64,000 nucleotides of DNA. It comes from an uncultured Oscillospiraceae bacterium. Its GTDB lineage: Bacteria > Bacillota > Clostridia > Oscillospirales > Oscillospiraceae. The notes beneath the pieces are model-generated. The model was not told the origin of the DNA, did no database searches, and saw only the letters and a program-made list of their open reading frames with translations. This document shows, piece by piece, positions 44,059-52,219 of this stretch. The stretch spans positions 17,676 to 81,675 of the forward strand of contig CANQPU010000009.1 in NCBI GenBank assembly GCA_947625815.1, in the 5' to 3' direction. Both the position numbers and the translations under genes were made by a program. Every line of letters begins with the position of its first letter. The stretch's first letter is position 1.

Positions 44059-44233
44059 CGCAATGCCGGAGGCATTGCGATGCCAAGGGGGGATACGTGC
44101 GAAACCCCGTCTGTGAATTTTGCGAAATTCACAGACGGGGTTTCTGCTGTTTTGCTGCGCGCACGGCCCGAAAGGCCGCACACTCCGCAAAACAAAAGGG
44201 ATAATTCCCAAGGCGCGTGTCCTTGGGAATTAT
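44059..44233. repeat. Cluster of four palindromic hairpins between convergent genes
   Basis: Four inverted repeats lie in a row: CGCAATGCC/GGCATTGCG (44059-44079), a perfect 20-bp stem (44101-44144), GTTTTGC/GCAAAAC with an inner CGGCC/GGCCG (44149-44193), and a perfect 13-bp stem (44201-44233). The whole 200-bp gap between ppaC and the DUF362 gene is made of them. No coding potential is seen. Confidence 0.8.
44101..44144 (+). terminator. Probable bidirectional terminator after ppaC
   Basis: A 20-bp perfect stem (44101-44120 with 44125-44144), loop TGCG, has GGGGTTTC at the 3' arm end in both directions. T-rich sequence TTTCTGCTGTTTT follows the GGGG on the plus strand. Confidence 0.7.
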
Positions 44234-44253
44234 GTTGTATATTGTAGTGAAGT

Positions 44254-45141
44254 TCAATCCACGCAGATGAGCTCGTAATCGGTGGTGCCGAAGCCCAGGG
44301 CCGCGGCGGCCTCGATGGTGTGGCGGCCGTGGCGGGACTCCACGCGCTCCAAAAAGTGCTTCTGGCCCGGGTCGTCTGTGGCGGCGTCGATCAGGTCCAT
44401 GCAGGCCTTGTCCAGCGCCACGGGATCCAGGGAGGAGAGAGTGCCGATGTCCCTCATGCAGGGGTCCTCGGCGTCGGAGCAGCAGTCGCAGTCCACGGAG
44501 AGGTTGCACATCATGCTGACGAAGGCGATCCTGCCCTCAAAATGCCGGTAGACGGCGGAGGCCGCGTCGGCCATCGCCTCGGTGAAGCCCTCCTTGCTGG
44601 CGTGGTGCTTCCAGCAGGAGCCGGGGTTCGTGTCCTTGCCGCCGGAGTGGATGAGGGCCTTGCCGGTACTGGACGCGCAGCCGATGGAGAGCTGCTTCAG
44701 CGCTCCGCCGTAGCCGCCCATGGGGTGGCCCTTGAAGTGGGCCAGGACCAGCATGGAGTCATATTTTAAAAGATCCTTGCCCACCACGTCCTTTTTGAGG
44801 ACCTTGCCGTCGGGGATCTCCAAAACGGCGTCGGGGCCTGTCTCGTCCATCAGGTCCACGTCAAAGTATTCGCTCCAGCCGTGGCTTTTCAGAAGCTTCA
44901 GATGTCCCGCGGAGGTACTGCGCGCCCCGCCGTAGGCGGTGTTGGTCTCCACCACCGTGCCGTGGACATACTCCACCATGGGCTTCATGAACTCCGGGTG
45001 CAGGTAATTCTGGTTGCCCTCCTCGCCGGAGTGGACCTTCACGGCGACCCGGCCGGGAAGGGTAATCCCCAGATGCTCATACATCTTCACAACCGTTTCC
45101 GGTGAGAGCTTTTTTGTGAAATAGACTTTGGATTTTTCCAT
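44254..45141 (-). CDS. DUF362-family protein
   Basis: This 295-residue protein belongs to the DUF362 family (PF04015-type), whose function is not established. Landmarks are VAVKVHSGEEGNQNYLHPEF near the start, LAHFKGHPMGGYGGALKQLSIG, and the cysteine-rich CDCCSDAEDPCMRDIG, which may bind metal or Fe-S. It lacks the separate C-terminal ferredoxin domain of some members. The start at 45141 has GGGAGG 6 bases upstream. It follows the kinase gene by 60 bp but has its own promoter. Confidence 0.83.
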   Translation of the reverse strand: MEKSKVYFTKKLSPETVVKMYEHLGITLPGRVAVKVHSGEEGNQNYLHPEFMKPMVEYVHGTVVETNTAYGGARSTSAGHLKLLKSHGWSEYFDVDLMDETGPDAVLEIPDGKVLKKDVVGKDLLKYDSMLVLAHFKGHPMGGYGGALKQLSIGCASSTGKALIHSGGKDTNPGSCWKHHASKEGFTEAMADAASAVYRHFEGRIAFVSMMCNLSVDCDCCSDAEDPCMRDIGTLSSLDPVALDKACMDLIDAATDDPGQKHFLERVESRHGRHTIEAAAALGFGTTDYELICVD

Positions 45142-45168
45142 ATTGGGCCTCCCTGTTGTGATAAAAAC

Positions 45169-45197
45169 AATATAGCACAAATAACCGGGATAATCAA
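45169..45197 (-). promoter_or_regulatory. Promoter of the DUF362 gene
   Basis: On the minus strand TTGATT (45192-45197) and TATATT (45169-45174) are 17 bp apart with an extended -10 TGC. Confidence 0.65.
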
Positions 45198-45201
45198 CCC
45201 G

Positions 45202-46236
45202 TTATGTGTCGATGGTCATGTCCGCCCGCGACCACAGGTCGGTGGCGGAGAAGTAGCTGTTCTCCAAGGGAATCCAGCGGGCGATGAAGGAGCCCAGCAT
45301 GTCCGGTCCACGGGCGGCCAGACGCTCCAGCTGCACGGCCGGGTCGGTGCGGGTGGCGATCTTCAGGGTATAGAAGTCCGCAAGCTCCGGGTGGAGGGAG
45401 TAGGAGCCCTCCACGATGTTGACGCGCCTGCACGCCGTCTTCCTCTCTTCACCGTATTCCATGGTGCCGCAGTCAAAGGCGCGGGTCACCGTGTCCTGGC
45501 GGCGGCTCAGGGGGACCAGGACCTCCTCAAGCAGGCGCTCCCGGTCCATGTTGCCGCCGGGCTCGTCCATGCGCCGGCGGGTGCGCTTCTCGGGGGGGAG
45601 GTAGTAGTCGTCGGTGTGGAAAAGGCTCCCTTCAAAGACCTCCGCCAGGGCCGAGCCCAGGGTGGTCTTGCCGGAGGCGCACATGCCGTCGATCCCGATG
45701 ATGATGGGCCCTGCAAACCGCGAGAGCCGGTCCACGGCGGAGTAGACGTCGAACCAGCGGGCGTATTCCCAGGTCACCACCCGGTAGGCGGGGCGATAGG
45801 CCGCCCGGTAGGCGTCGGAGTGACTGAAGGGGGCGCAGCCGTTGTCGCGGGCCGCCTCGGCCCACCGCTCCACCTGGGCACGGTCATAGCCCACCTCACA
45901 CAGGAGGGAGAGCTTCCGGATGAAGCCCTCCTCCGTGCCCCGGGGGACGTTGGAGGAGAGGAGAAAGAGGCGGAAGAGAGTCTCCGCCGAGATGCGGCCG
46001 GAGGCCGGCCAGAGGTTGATCCGCACCATGCCGCCGCCGATGGGCTGGATGAGGGGATCGTCCGTCGCCCGACAGGAGGCCATCTCCTCCCGCAGCCGGG
46101 CCAGGGCCCCCTCCGGGTCGGTGATGAGGTGGCCGCCGCCAAACTCGCTCTGATAGAGGAGCTTGACCGCGTCCTGAAGCTCCATGGCCGGACGGGCCTT
46201 CAGCTCGTCCAGGAGGATCTTTTTCAGCTCTTCCAC
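45202..46236 (-). CDS. Uridine kinase/phosphoribulokinase-type P-loop kinase with novel N-terminal domain
   Basis: This 344-residue two-domain protein has in its C-terminal half the P-loop GIDGMCASGKTT (181-192) and the downstream HTDDYYLP typical of uridine kinase/pantothenate kinase-like enzymes, which phosphorylate a sugar or nucleoside. The first ~180 residues (with ELQDAVKLLYQSEFGGGHLI and GGGMVRINLWP) match no domain I know. The start is GTG 46236 with CGGAGGGG 5 bases upstream; the upstream frame has no ribosome site. The substrate is unknown. Confidence 0.75.
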   Translation of the reverse strand: MEELKKILLDELKARPAMELQDAVKLLYQSEFGGGHLITDPEGALARLREEMASCRATDDPLIQPIGGGMVRINLWPASGRISAETLFRLFLLSSNVPRGTEEGFIRKLSLLCEVGYDRAQVERWAEAARDNGCAPFSHSDAYRAAYRPAYRVVTWEYARWFDVYSAVDRLSRFAGPIIIGIDGMCASGKTTLGSALAEVFEGSLFHTDDYYLPPEKRTRRRMDEPGGNMDRERLLEEVLVPLSRRQDTVTRAFDCGTMEYGEERKTACRRVNIVEGSYSLHPELADFYTLKIATRTDPAVQLERLAARGPDMLGSFIARWIPLENSYFSATDLWSRADMTIDT

Positions 46237-46272
46237 GAGATCCCCTCCGATCTGATGTGTATAATCGTTAAT

Positions 46273-46301
46273 AATATACAATAAATTGCCAATCCCGTCA
46301 A
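46273..46301 (-). promoter_or_regulatory. Promoter of the two-domain kinase gene
   Basis: On the minus strand TTGACG (46296-46301) and TATATT (46273-46278) are 17 bp apart. Confidence 0.7.
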
Positions 46302-46344
46302 TGCCCGCGATACAAAATCACATCAATAGGTCCACAGAAAACGC

Positions 46345-46377
46345 AAAAGGACTCCCCGGCGGGAGGCGGGGGAGTCC
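46345..46377 (-). terminator. Terminator of the SUV3-like helicase gene
   Basis: GGACTCCCC (46349-46357) pairs with GGGGAGTCC (46369-46377). On the minus strand TTTT and a further TTTT follow. Confidence 0.8.
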
Positions 46378-46383
46378 TGAAGC

Positions 46384-48597
46384 TTATTTCCGCCGGCGGG
46401 GGACGGCGGGCTTGCGGGTGCGGTAAAAGCAGGCGTCGCAGAGGCGGCCCTTGTGGTAGAGGCTCAGGGGCTTGCCGCAGATGGCGCAAAAGCGGATGTT
46501 GTTTTTCAGGCGCGTGAGCAGGATCTCGTTGATCTCCTCCGCCACGGCCTCCCGGGCGTCAAAGAGCCGGTCCTCGTCCACCTCCCGGCCGAAGGCCTTG
46601 GAGAAGGAGAAGTAGAGGTCCAGCTTTTTATAGTGCTGTTCCAGCTCCGGGAGGGTCGGCTCCGGGGAGTTCAGGGCCGGCTGCTCCACCGGCTCGCCCT
46701 GCCGGTATTTGCGCAGATAGGCGAAAAACAGCTCCCGCAGCTCCTCGCTGGTCTCATCAAAGGGGATGTTGGCGGCCCGCAGCTCCTCCTCCTTGGAAAA
46801 GTCCAGGCCCTGCTCGCGCATTTTGGAGATGATGGAGATATACCGGCTGATGTCCAGCTTGACGTAGGGCTCCACGGTGGGGAGCTTGTTCCACTCGGTC
46901 AGCACCTCCAGCAGGTCGAAGTCCACGTTGAGCACCAGGTCGGAAAAGCCGACGACGGCCTTCTCGATGGGCGGCACCGGGGCGGTGAGGCCGGCCTTGA
47001 TGAAGCCCAGGTTCTGGGTGGCGCCCACATAGCCCCGGCTGTACATGCCGTAACGGCCGGCGCGGCCGGCGATCTGGCGGATCTCCTCGGGCCGGAGCTC
47101 CCGGCGTTCCTTGCCGTCGAATTTCTCCGTTTCCATGAAGATGACCCGGCGGATGGGCAGGTTGAGGCCCATGCCGATGGCGTCGGTAGAGACGACGTAT
47201 TGCATGTCGCCCTTTAAAAACCCCTCCATCTGCCGGCGGCGGGTGGAGTAGGGCAGCGCGCCGTAGATGATGGCGGGCTCCTTGCCATGGGACCGGAGCT
47301 CCTCGGCCACGGAGAGGACGCCCACCTTGGAGAAGGTGATGAGGGCGTCCCCGGGCTGGATGCGCTCGGGGGAGACGGTGGAGCGCATGGGGATCAGGGG
47401 CACGCGGCGCTCATGCTCGATGACCTCATAGCTGTCGCCGCAGCTGCTGATGAGGCGGATGAGGATGTCCTTCGCCTCCGGCGCGGCGCACAGGTGGACC
47501 TCCGGGGACAGGACCCCCAGAATGGCCCGGGTCCAGGCGTAGCCGCGCTCCGGGTCGGAGATCATCTGGCACTCGTCCACCACGGCCACGTCAAAGAAGC
47601 GCTTGAGATCCAGCTTTTCCGCCGTGGCGGCCACATGGGTGTCGCCCGGGCGGTGGTCCTCCTCCTCGCCGGTGGTGAGGGAGCAGTCCACATGGGCGTC
47701 CAGCAGGACCTCCTGCGCCTCCAGAGCCAGCAGACGCAGGGGACCGAGATAGACGCCGGTGGGGGATTGCATAAGGCGGACGAGGCCCGCGTAGGTCTTG
47801 CCCGTATTGGTGCCGCCGATGTGGAGAATAAAATGCCGGTTCATTGCCCGGGCCTCCGGGTACTCGTCCCGGGGATTCAGGGCCACGAGCAGAGAGAGGG
47901 AGGTGCGGATGGCCCGAGGCACGTACCAGACGGACCAGACCTTGGAGAGCCCGTCCCGGAAGAGCATGGAGACGGGAAAATCCGGCGTGTTCAGAAGATC
48001 CAGGAGAGTTTGGAGATTTTGGGGGCCCTGCAGGTCGGCGATGGCGTTTTCCGAGATGGAGCGCAGGACCTCCGGATACTGCGCCAGAAGCTGGGCGCAG
48101 TCGGGCTCCCCGGCGTGGCGCGCCAGGATCCCGGCGGCGCGGATGGCGCACCGGAGACCGTCGGTCACCCGCTGAGGGGCGAAGCGGCGCTCCAGGGAGG
48201 TGAACTCCGAAAACCAGGAGACGGCCTGACGGACGCCGGCGTCGCTGACCGCGGAACCGAGCCGGGCCATGAAGGCCCGGTGGTACTGGCCCGCCAGGAG
48301 CCAGGCCGGGGAATCGTCCTTCGGGGCGGCGTCCCAGAGAGCGGTGAAGGTCCTGCGGATGTCGGGGAGATCCGGGGGCGCCTGACGGCGGGGGTTCTCC
48401 GGGGGGACATAGTCCACCCGGCCCTGCCTGAAAGCGTCGGTGCTCTCCGCGTCCAGCACATCCCGGCGGCGCCAGATGCGCAGAGGGCGGCCGTGGGAAT
48501 AGACCACATGGGGCTTGGGGAGAAGCTCCCCCATGAGCGCGTCGGACCAGCCGCGCTTTTTGAGAGAGAGGTAGGTGAAGCTGCTGGTTTTCGACAA
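46384..48597 (-). CDS. SUV3-like superfamily 2 RNA helicase with C-terminal zinc ribbon
   Basis: This ATP-dependent helicase is of the type known from the mitochondrial degradosome protein SUV3. The 737 residues hold an N-terminal helical region (~250 residues), then P-loop GGTNTGKT (261-268), VDECQMI (DExx box), STDAIGMGLNLP and the motif VI QIAGRAGRYG. A C-terminal zinc ribbon has CAICG and CDAC, followed by a basic tail. In bacteria its role is not established; RNA turnover is a reasonable guess. The start is TTG 48597, with AAAGGAGG 7 bases upstream. Confidence 0.88.
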   Translation of the reverse strand: MSKTSSFTYLSLKKRGWSDALMGELLPKPHVVYSHGRPLRIWRRRDVLDAESTDAFRQGRVDYVPPENPRRQAPPDLPDIRRTFTALWDAAPKDDSPAWLLAGQYHRAFMARLGSAVSDAGVRQAVSWFSEFTSLERRFAPQRVTDGLRCAIRAAGILARHAGEPDCAQLLAQYPEVLRSISENAIADLQGPQNLQTLLDLLNTPDFPVSMLFRDGLSKVWSVWYVPRAIRTSLSLLVALNPRDEYPEARAMNRHFILHIGGTNTGKTYAGLVRLMQSPTGVYLGPLRLLALEAQEVLLDAHVDCSLTTGEEEDHRPGDTHVAATAEKLDLKRFFDVAVVDECQMISDPERGYAWTRAILGVLSPEVHLCAAPEAKDILIRLISSCGDSYEVIEHERRVPLIPMRSTVSPERIQPGDALITFSKVGVLSVAEELRSHGKEPAIIYGALPYSTRRRQMEGFLKGDMQYVVSTDAIGMGLNLPIRRVIFMETEKFDGKERRELRPEEIRQIAGRAGRYGMYSRGYVGATQNLGFIKAGLTAPVPPIEKAVVGFSDLVLNVDFDLLEVLTEWNKLPTVEPYVKLDISRYISIISKMREQGLDFSKEEELRAANIPFDETSEELRELFFAYLRKYRQGEPVEQPALNSPEPTLPELEQHYKKLDLYFSFSKAFGREVDEDRLFDAREAVAEEINEILLTRLKNNIRFCAICGKPLSLYHKGRLCDACFYRTRKPAVPRRRK

Positions 48598-48627
48598 GGC
48601 GCGGCCTCCTTTCGGTTTGATGAGAAT

Positions 48628-48656
48628 ACTATACCACTATTATGGACTTTTTTAAA
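48628..48656 (-). promoter_or_regulatory. Candidate promoter of the SUV3-like helicase gene
   Basis: On the minus strand TTTAAA (48651-48656) and TATAGT (48628-48633) are 17 bp apart. The remainder of the 369-bp divergent region holds the MATE promoter and leader. Confidence 0.5.
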
Positions 48657-48794
48657 GCGTCTCATTTGGAAAAAAGAAAAAACGCGGAGCCCGACGGCCG
48701 CCGGGCGGTATCTGGCGGGACCCGGGGCGGGACGGCGCCGCTTTTGGGCATTTTTCATAAAGGATAGAGGCTCCCGTTTTGTGCAAACCTGCCT

Positions 48795-48823
48795 TTGACA
48801 GGCCGCGTCGCCGCGGATATAAT
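48795..48823 (+). promoter_or_regulatory. Sigma-A promoter of the MATE leader
   Basis: TTGACA (48795-48800) and TATAAT (48818-48823) are 17 bp apart, both exact. The start of transcription is expected near 48830. Confidence 0.88.
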
Positions 48824-48829
48824 AAAAGC

Positions 48830-48883
48830 AACGTGTGGCACTTGATGCGTAAGTCCGGTTCAAGTGCCGCGCGTTTATTTTTT
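48830..48883 (+). terminator. Promoter-proximal terminator/attenuator before the MATE gene
   Basis: A 16-bp stem (48830-48845 with 48860-48875, two G-T pairs), 14-base loop, is followed by TATTTTTT. It begins at the expected transcription start, so most transcripts would end as a ~54-base RNA unless the stem is disrupted. A second hairpin, GGTCCC/GGGACC (48905-48910 with 48930-48935), lies further down the leader. Confidence 0.75.
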
Positions 48884-48952
48884 GCGGCGGGAGAGAAACG
48901 CGCCGGTCCCGAGATGCCCTGGGGCGCTGGGGACCGCCGGACCTGCCTGTGA
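48845..48952 (+). CDS. Possible 35-codon leader ORF of the MATE gene
   Basis: An ATG at 48845, inside the 5' arm of the attenuator stem, opens 35 codons ending in TGA at 48950-48952. The stop directly touches the MATE ribosome site AAAGGAAGGAAG. Translation of this ORF would melt the terminator. No clear ribosome binding site precedes the ATG, so initiation would have to be leaderless-like. Expression is unproven and the peptide resembles nothing I know. Confidence 0.25.
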   Translation: MRKSGSSAARLFFAAGEKRAGPEMPWGAGDRRTCL

Positions 48953-48966
48953 AAGGAAGGAAGAAC

Positions 48967-50397
48967 ATGAGAAAAGAAACGGAGCCCGATCTGGGGCGGG
49001 AGAGCATCGGGAAGCTGATGTGCCGGTATGCGGTCCCGTGCACCGTATCCCTTTTGGTCGGGGCGCTGTACAACATTGTGGATCAGATCTTTATTGCCAA
49101 CGCCTCCTATCTCGGCTCATTCGGGAACGCGGCCAATACGGTGGTGTTCCCGCTGACGGTCATCGCCCTGGCGGCGGCCGTTATGATCGGCGACGGCTGC
49201 TGTGCTTTCGTCAGCCTGAGCCTTGGCCGGAACCGGCCCGCCGACGCCAGGAGGAGCGTGGGGAACAGCGTGGTGCTGGCCGCCGCGGCCGGAATCATCC
49301 TCTGCGCGGTCTACCTGTTTTTAGCCGACCCGATCATCACCGTGTTTGGCGGGACCGTCAACGCGGAGACCTTTCGGTACTCCAGGGAGTACTTCTTCTG
49401 GATCTCCCTGGGGATCCCCTTCTATGTGTTCGGTCAGGCCATGAACCCCATCATACGGGCGGACGGCTCCCCGGGATCGGCCATGATGACCACGCTCCTT
49501 GGAGCGGTCATCAATATTCTCCTGGACCCCTTATTTATCTACGTGTTCAAATGGGGAATGGCGGGGGCCGCCGCGGCCACGGTGATCGGCCAGGCGGCAA
49601 CGGCGCTGTGGGCTCTGCGGTATCTTCTGCATATGAGGCAGATCAGGCCGGCCAAGGGCGATTTTCGCCCGGACCGGAGGATCGTGGGCCGGACGCTGCT
49701 TCTCGGCGTCACCAGCTTTTTCTCCCAGATCTCCCTGGTGGCGGCGATGGCGGCCATCAACAATATGCTCCGCAAATACGGGGCGCTGGACCCCATATTC
49801 GGCCAGGAGCAGTACGCCCAGATCCCCATGGCGGTGGTCGGCATCGTGATGAAATTTTTCCAGATCGTGATCTCCGTGGTGGTGGGTATGGCGGCGGGGT
49901 GCATCCCTATTGCCGGGTTCAACATGGGAGCGGGGCAGAAGACGCGGGTGCGGAGCCTGTTCACGCGGCTGCTGCTGGCGGAGGCGTGCGTGGGCGCTGT
50001 GGCGCTGGTGATCGTGGAGGTTTTCCCGAGACCGCTGATCGGGCTGTTCGGCGCGTCCAATGAGAGCCCGTATTACACGGCCTTCGCGCTGCGGGCCTTC
50101 CGGGTCTACCTGTGCATGGTGATTTTTGCCTGCGTCAACAAGGCGTGCTTCATCTTCCTGCAGGCGATGGGCAAGGCGGCGGCATCGACCATGCTCTCCA
50201 TGATCCGGGAGATCGTCTTCGGCGTCGGATCCGCCCTGCTTTTCCCGCACTTCTGGGGACTGGACGGGATCCTGTTCTCCATGCCGGCGTCCGATCTGCT
50301 CACGTTCCTCATCGCGGCCGTCCTGATCGTTCAGACCTACGGGGAACTGGGGGAGAAGGAAAAGACCGCCGGGCGGGTCAGGCTCGCGCGGACATAA
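48967..50397 (+). CDS. MATE-family multidrug/metabolite efflux transporter
   Basis: This 476-residue inner membrane antiporter has about twelve helices and features of the DinF/NorM-like MATE family: LMCRYAVPCTVSLLVGALYN, NPIIRADGSPGSAM and AGFNMGAGQKTRVRSL, with the two halves repeating the fold. The start at 48967 has AAAGGAAGGAAG upstream; an in-frame ATG at 48949 overlaps that site. The substrate is unknown. The leader with terminator hairpin suggests inducible expression, for example by a translation-inhibiting drug. Confidence 0.9.
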   Translation: MRKETEPDLGRESIGKLMCRYAVPCTVSLLVGALYNIVDQIFIANASYLGSFGNAANTVVFPLTVIALAAAVMIGDGCCAFVSLSLGRNRPADARRSVGNSVVLAAAAGIILCAVYLFLADPIITVFGGTVNAETFRYSREYFFWISLGIPFYVFGQAMNPIIRADGSPGSAMMTTLLGAVINILLDPLFIYVFKWGMAGAAAATVIGQAATALWALRYLLHMRQIRPAKGDFRPDRRIVGRTLLLGVTSFFSQISLVAAMAAINNMLRKYGALDPIFGQEQYAQIPMAVVGIVMKFFQIVISVVVGMAAGCIPIAGFNMGAGQKTRVRSLFTRLLLAEACVGAVALVIVEVFPRPLIGLFGASNESPYYTAFALRAFRVYLCMVIFACVNKACFIFLQAMGKAAASTMLSMIREIVFGVGSALLFPHFWGLDGILFSMPASDLLTFLIAAVLIVQTYGELGEKEKTAGRVRLART

Positions 50398-50413
50398 GCC
50401 AATAAAACAGGAT

Positions 50414-50447
50414 ACGGCGGCCCTCACCGATCGGGAGGGGCCGCCGT
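50414..50447. terminator. Bidirectional terminator between MATE and ymdB
   Basis: ACGGCGGCCCT (50414-50424) pairs with AGGG-g-CCGCCGT (50436-50447, one bulge). AAGTTTAT follows on the plus strand; on the minus strand ATCCTGTTTTATT follows. The rest of the gap to 50505 shows nothing recognisable. Confidence 0.7.
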
Positions 50448-50505
50448 AAGTTTATATCCGTTCCGGTATGATGCCGGCGCGACCGGGGGGCGGAAGGGGG
50501 CCGCC

Positions 50506-51285
50506 TCACTCTGTCAGCCTGATCGCCTCCGCCAGGAGACAGCGGCCGGAGGCCGGATCGAGCCGGAAAATGGCGCCCTCGATCTTGCAGGGGCCGGGGG
50601 CCTCGGCATAGGGGGTGCGCTTGGGCTCGCCGAGAAAGCGCCCGATGGACTGCTCGGGTTTGACGCCCAGGATGGAGAGGGCGGGACCGGTCATGCCCAG
50701 ATCCGTGATGAACCCGGTCCCCTTGGGCAGAACGCCGGCGTCCGAGGTCTGGACGTGGGTGTGGGTGCCCCAGAGGGCGGAGATTCGGCCGTCCAGGTGC
50801 CACGCCAGCGCCGCCTTTTCGCTGGTGGCCTCGGCGTGGAAGTCAACGAGGATCATTTTGGCCGTGAGCTTTGAAAGGATCCGCTCCGCCTCGTAAAAGG
50901 GGTTGTCCGGCCCGAAGTCCATCCCACAGCGGCCGATAAGGTTGAGGACCGCGATCTTCCCGAAGGGCATATCGAACTCCCCGTACCCCAGGCCGGGGGA
51001 GAGAGGGGAGAGGTTGGAGGGGCGCAGGATATTGCCGTGGTCCTCCAGATACTGCAAAATGGTGTTTTTCTGAAAGGCGTGGTTGCCCAGGGTGATCACA
51101 TCCGCCCCGGCGGCGAAGATGTCCTCCGCGTCCCGGGGATTCAGGCCCACCACGCCGGCATTCTCGCCGTTCACTACGGCAAAATCGATATCCCGGAGCT
51201 TCCGGAGGCCCCACAGCTTTTGCCGCAAAAAGGCCACGCCCTTTTCCCCCACCACGTCGCCGACGGCCAGCACATTCACGCTCAT
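50506..51285 (-). CDS. ymdB: YmdB-family metallophosphoesterase
   Basis: This cytoplasmic enzyme of the TIGR00282/YmdB family hydrolyses 2',3'-cyclic nucleotides in characterised members. Metal ligands are seen in VGDVVGEKG, NGENAG, TLGNHAF, VDFHAEATSEK and GTHTHVQTSD. The length of 259 residues is standard. Its start overlaps the lipid-kinase stop by 4 bp, making it the last gene of serC-serA-lipid kinase-ymdB. Confidence 0.93.
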   Translation of the reverse strand: MSVNVLAVGDVVGEKGVAFLRQKLWGLRKLRDIDFAVVNGENAGVVGLNPRDAEDIFAAGADVITLGNHAFQKNTILQYLEDHGNILRPSNLSPLSPGLGYGEFDMPFGKIAVLNLIGRCGMDFGPDNPFYEAERILSKLTAKMILVDFHAEATSEKAALAWHLDGRISALWGTHTHVQTSDAGVLPKGTGFITDLGMTGPALSILGVKPEQSIGRFLGEPKRTPYAEAPGPCKIEGAIFRLDPASGRCLLAEAIRLTE

Positions 51286-52187
51286 ACGCCGCCACCCACA
51301 AAGATGCGCACGGCCTGATGGTGGTTGACCACGTCAACGCTCTGATAGATACCGCCGTCCTCGCCGTCCCGGGTCCACTGGACCGGCCCGTCGAAGGCAA
51401 AGCTGATGCGGCTGGTGTGGAGGAGCGTCACGTTCTCCGAGGAGAAGTTGCGCTTGAGGATGTTGCCCAGGGTGGTGTTGAGCTCCGCCAGGCTCCGGGG
51501 CTTGCGGATGAGGAGGACCTCAAAGAGCCCGTCGTCCAAAGAGACGCTGTCCTCGTCAAATTTGACGATGCCGCCCGCCACCGTCAGGGAGTTGGTGACA
51601 AAGCCGAAAAGCAGGTCACCCTCGATATAGCCGTCGTCATAGTTGACCCGGCAGTGGTGAGCGGTGATCTCCGTGAGCTGGCCCAGGGCCTCCATGAGAT
51701 AGGCCAGGTAGCCCCAGGTGTTTTTGGCCGCCTGGGGGGTGGTGAAGGGGACGTCGGTAAAGGCGCCGAAGGCCGCCACGTAGCCGAAGTAGTCCTGCCC
51801 CAGCTGTCCCACGTCCAGCGGGCGGTGCTCCCCCGTCTCCACCAGGTGCCCGATGGCCTCCTCGGGCTTCTTGGGGATGCTGAGGGAGGTGGCCATGTCG
51901 TTGGTGGTGCCCAGGGGGATATAGCTGATGGAGGGCCGGCACTCGGGGGGAAGGCGCATGAGGCCGGAGATGACCTCGTTCAGGGAGCCGTCACCGCCGG
52001 TGCAGACGATCCGCTGTACCTCGGGGCCGAGCTTCTCGGCAAAATCCGAGGCGTCGCCCCGCTTTTCGGTGATGCAGACGCGCACGTCCCTGCCCCCGGC
52101 GCACAGCGCCGAGAGGATGTCCAGCAGGATGGTCCGCACCCGCCCCCTTCCGGAGACGGGATTGACGATGAGGAGGGTGTTGTCCAT
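51282..52187 (-). CDS. Diacylglycerol kinase-family lipid kinase
   Basis: This 301-residue kinase of the DagK/YegS/BmrU superfamily has the nucleotide-binding motifs LIVNPVSGRGR, VCTGGDGSLNEV and PLGTTNDMA. A C-terminal beta-sandwich with DGLFEVLLIRKP follows. Characterised relatives phosphorylate diacylglycerol or similar lipids at the inner membrane face. The substrate of this copy is not proven. GAAAGGT lies 7 bases before the start. It is coupled to ymdB and 32 bp downstream of serA. Confidence 0.88.
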   Translation of the reverse strand: MDNTLLIVNPVSGRGRVRTILLDILSALCAGGRDVRVCITEKRGDASDFAEKLGPEVQRIVCTGGDGSLNEVISGLMRLPPECRPSISYIPLGTTNDMATSLSIPKKPEEAIGHLVETGEHRPLDVGQLGQDYFGYVAAFGAFTDVPFTTPQAAKNTWGYLAYLMEALGQLTEITAHHCRVNYDDGYIEGDLLFGFVTNSLTVAGGIVKFDEDSVSLDDGLFEVLLIRKPRSLAELNTTLGNILKRNFSSENVTLLHTSRISFAFDGPVQWTRDGEDGGIYQSVDVVNHHQAVRIFVGGGV

Positions 52188-52219
52188 GAATCGTACCTTT
52201 CGTAAAAAAACGGAGGGCG

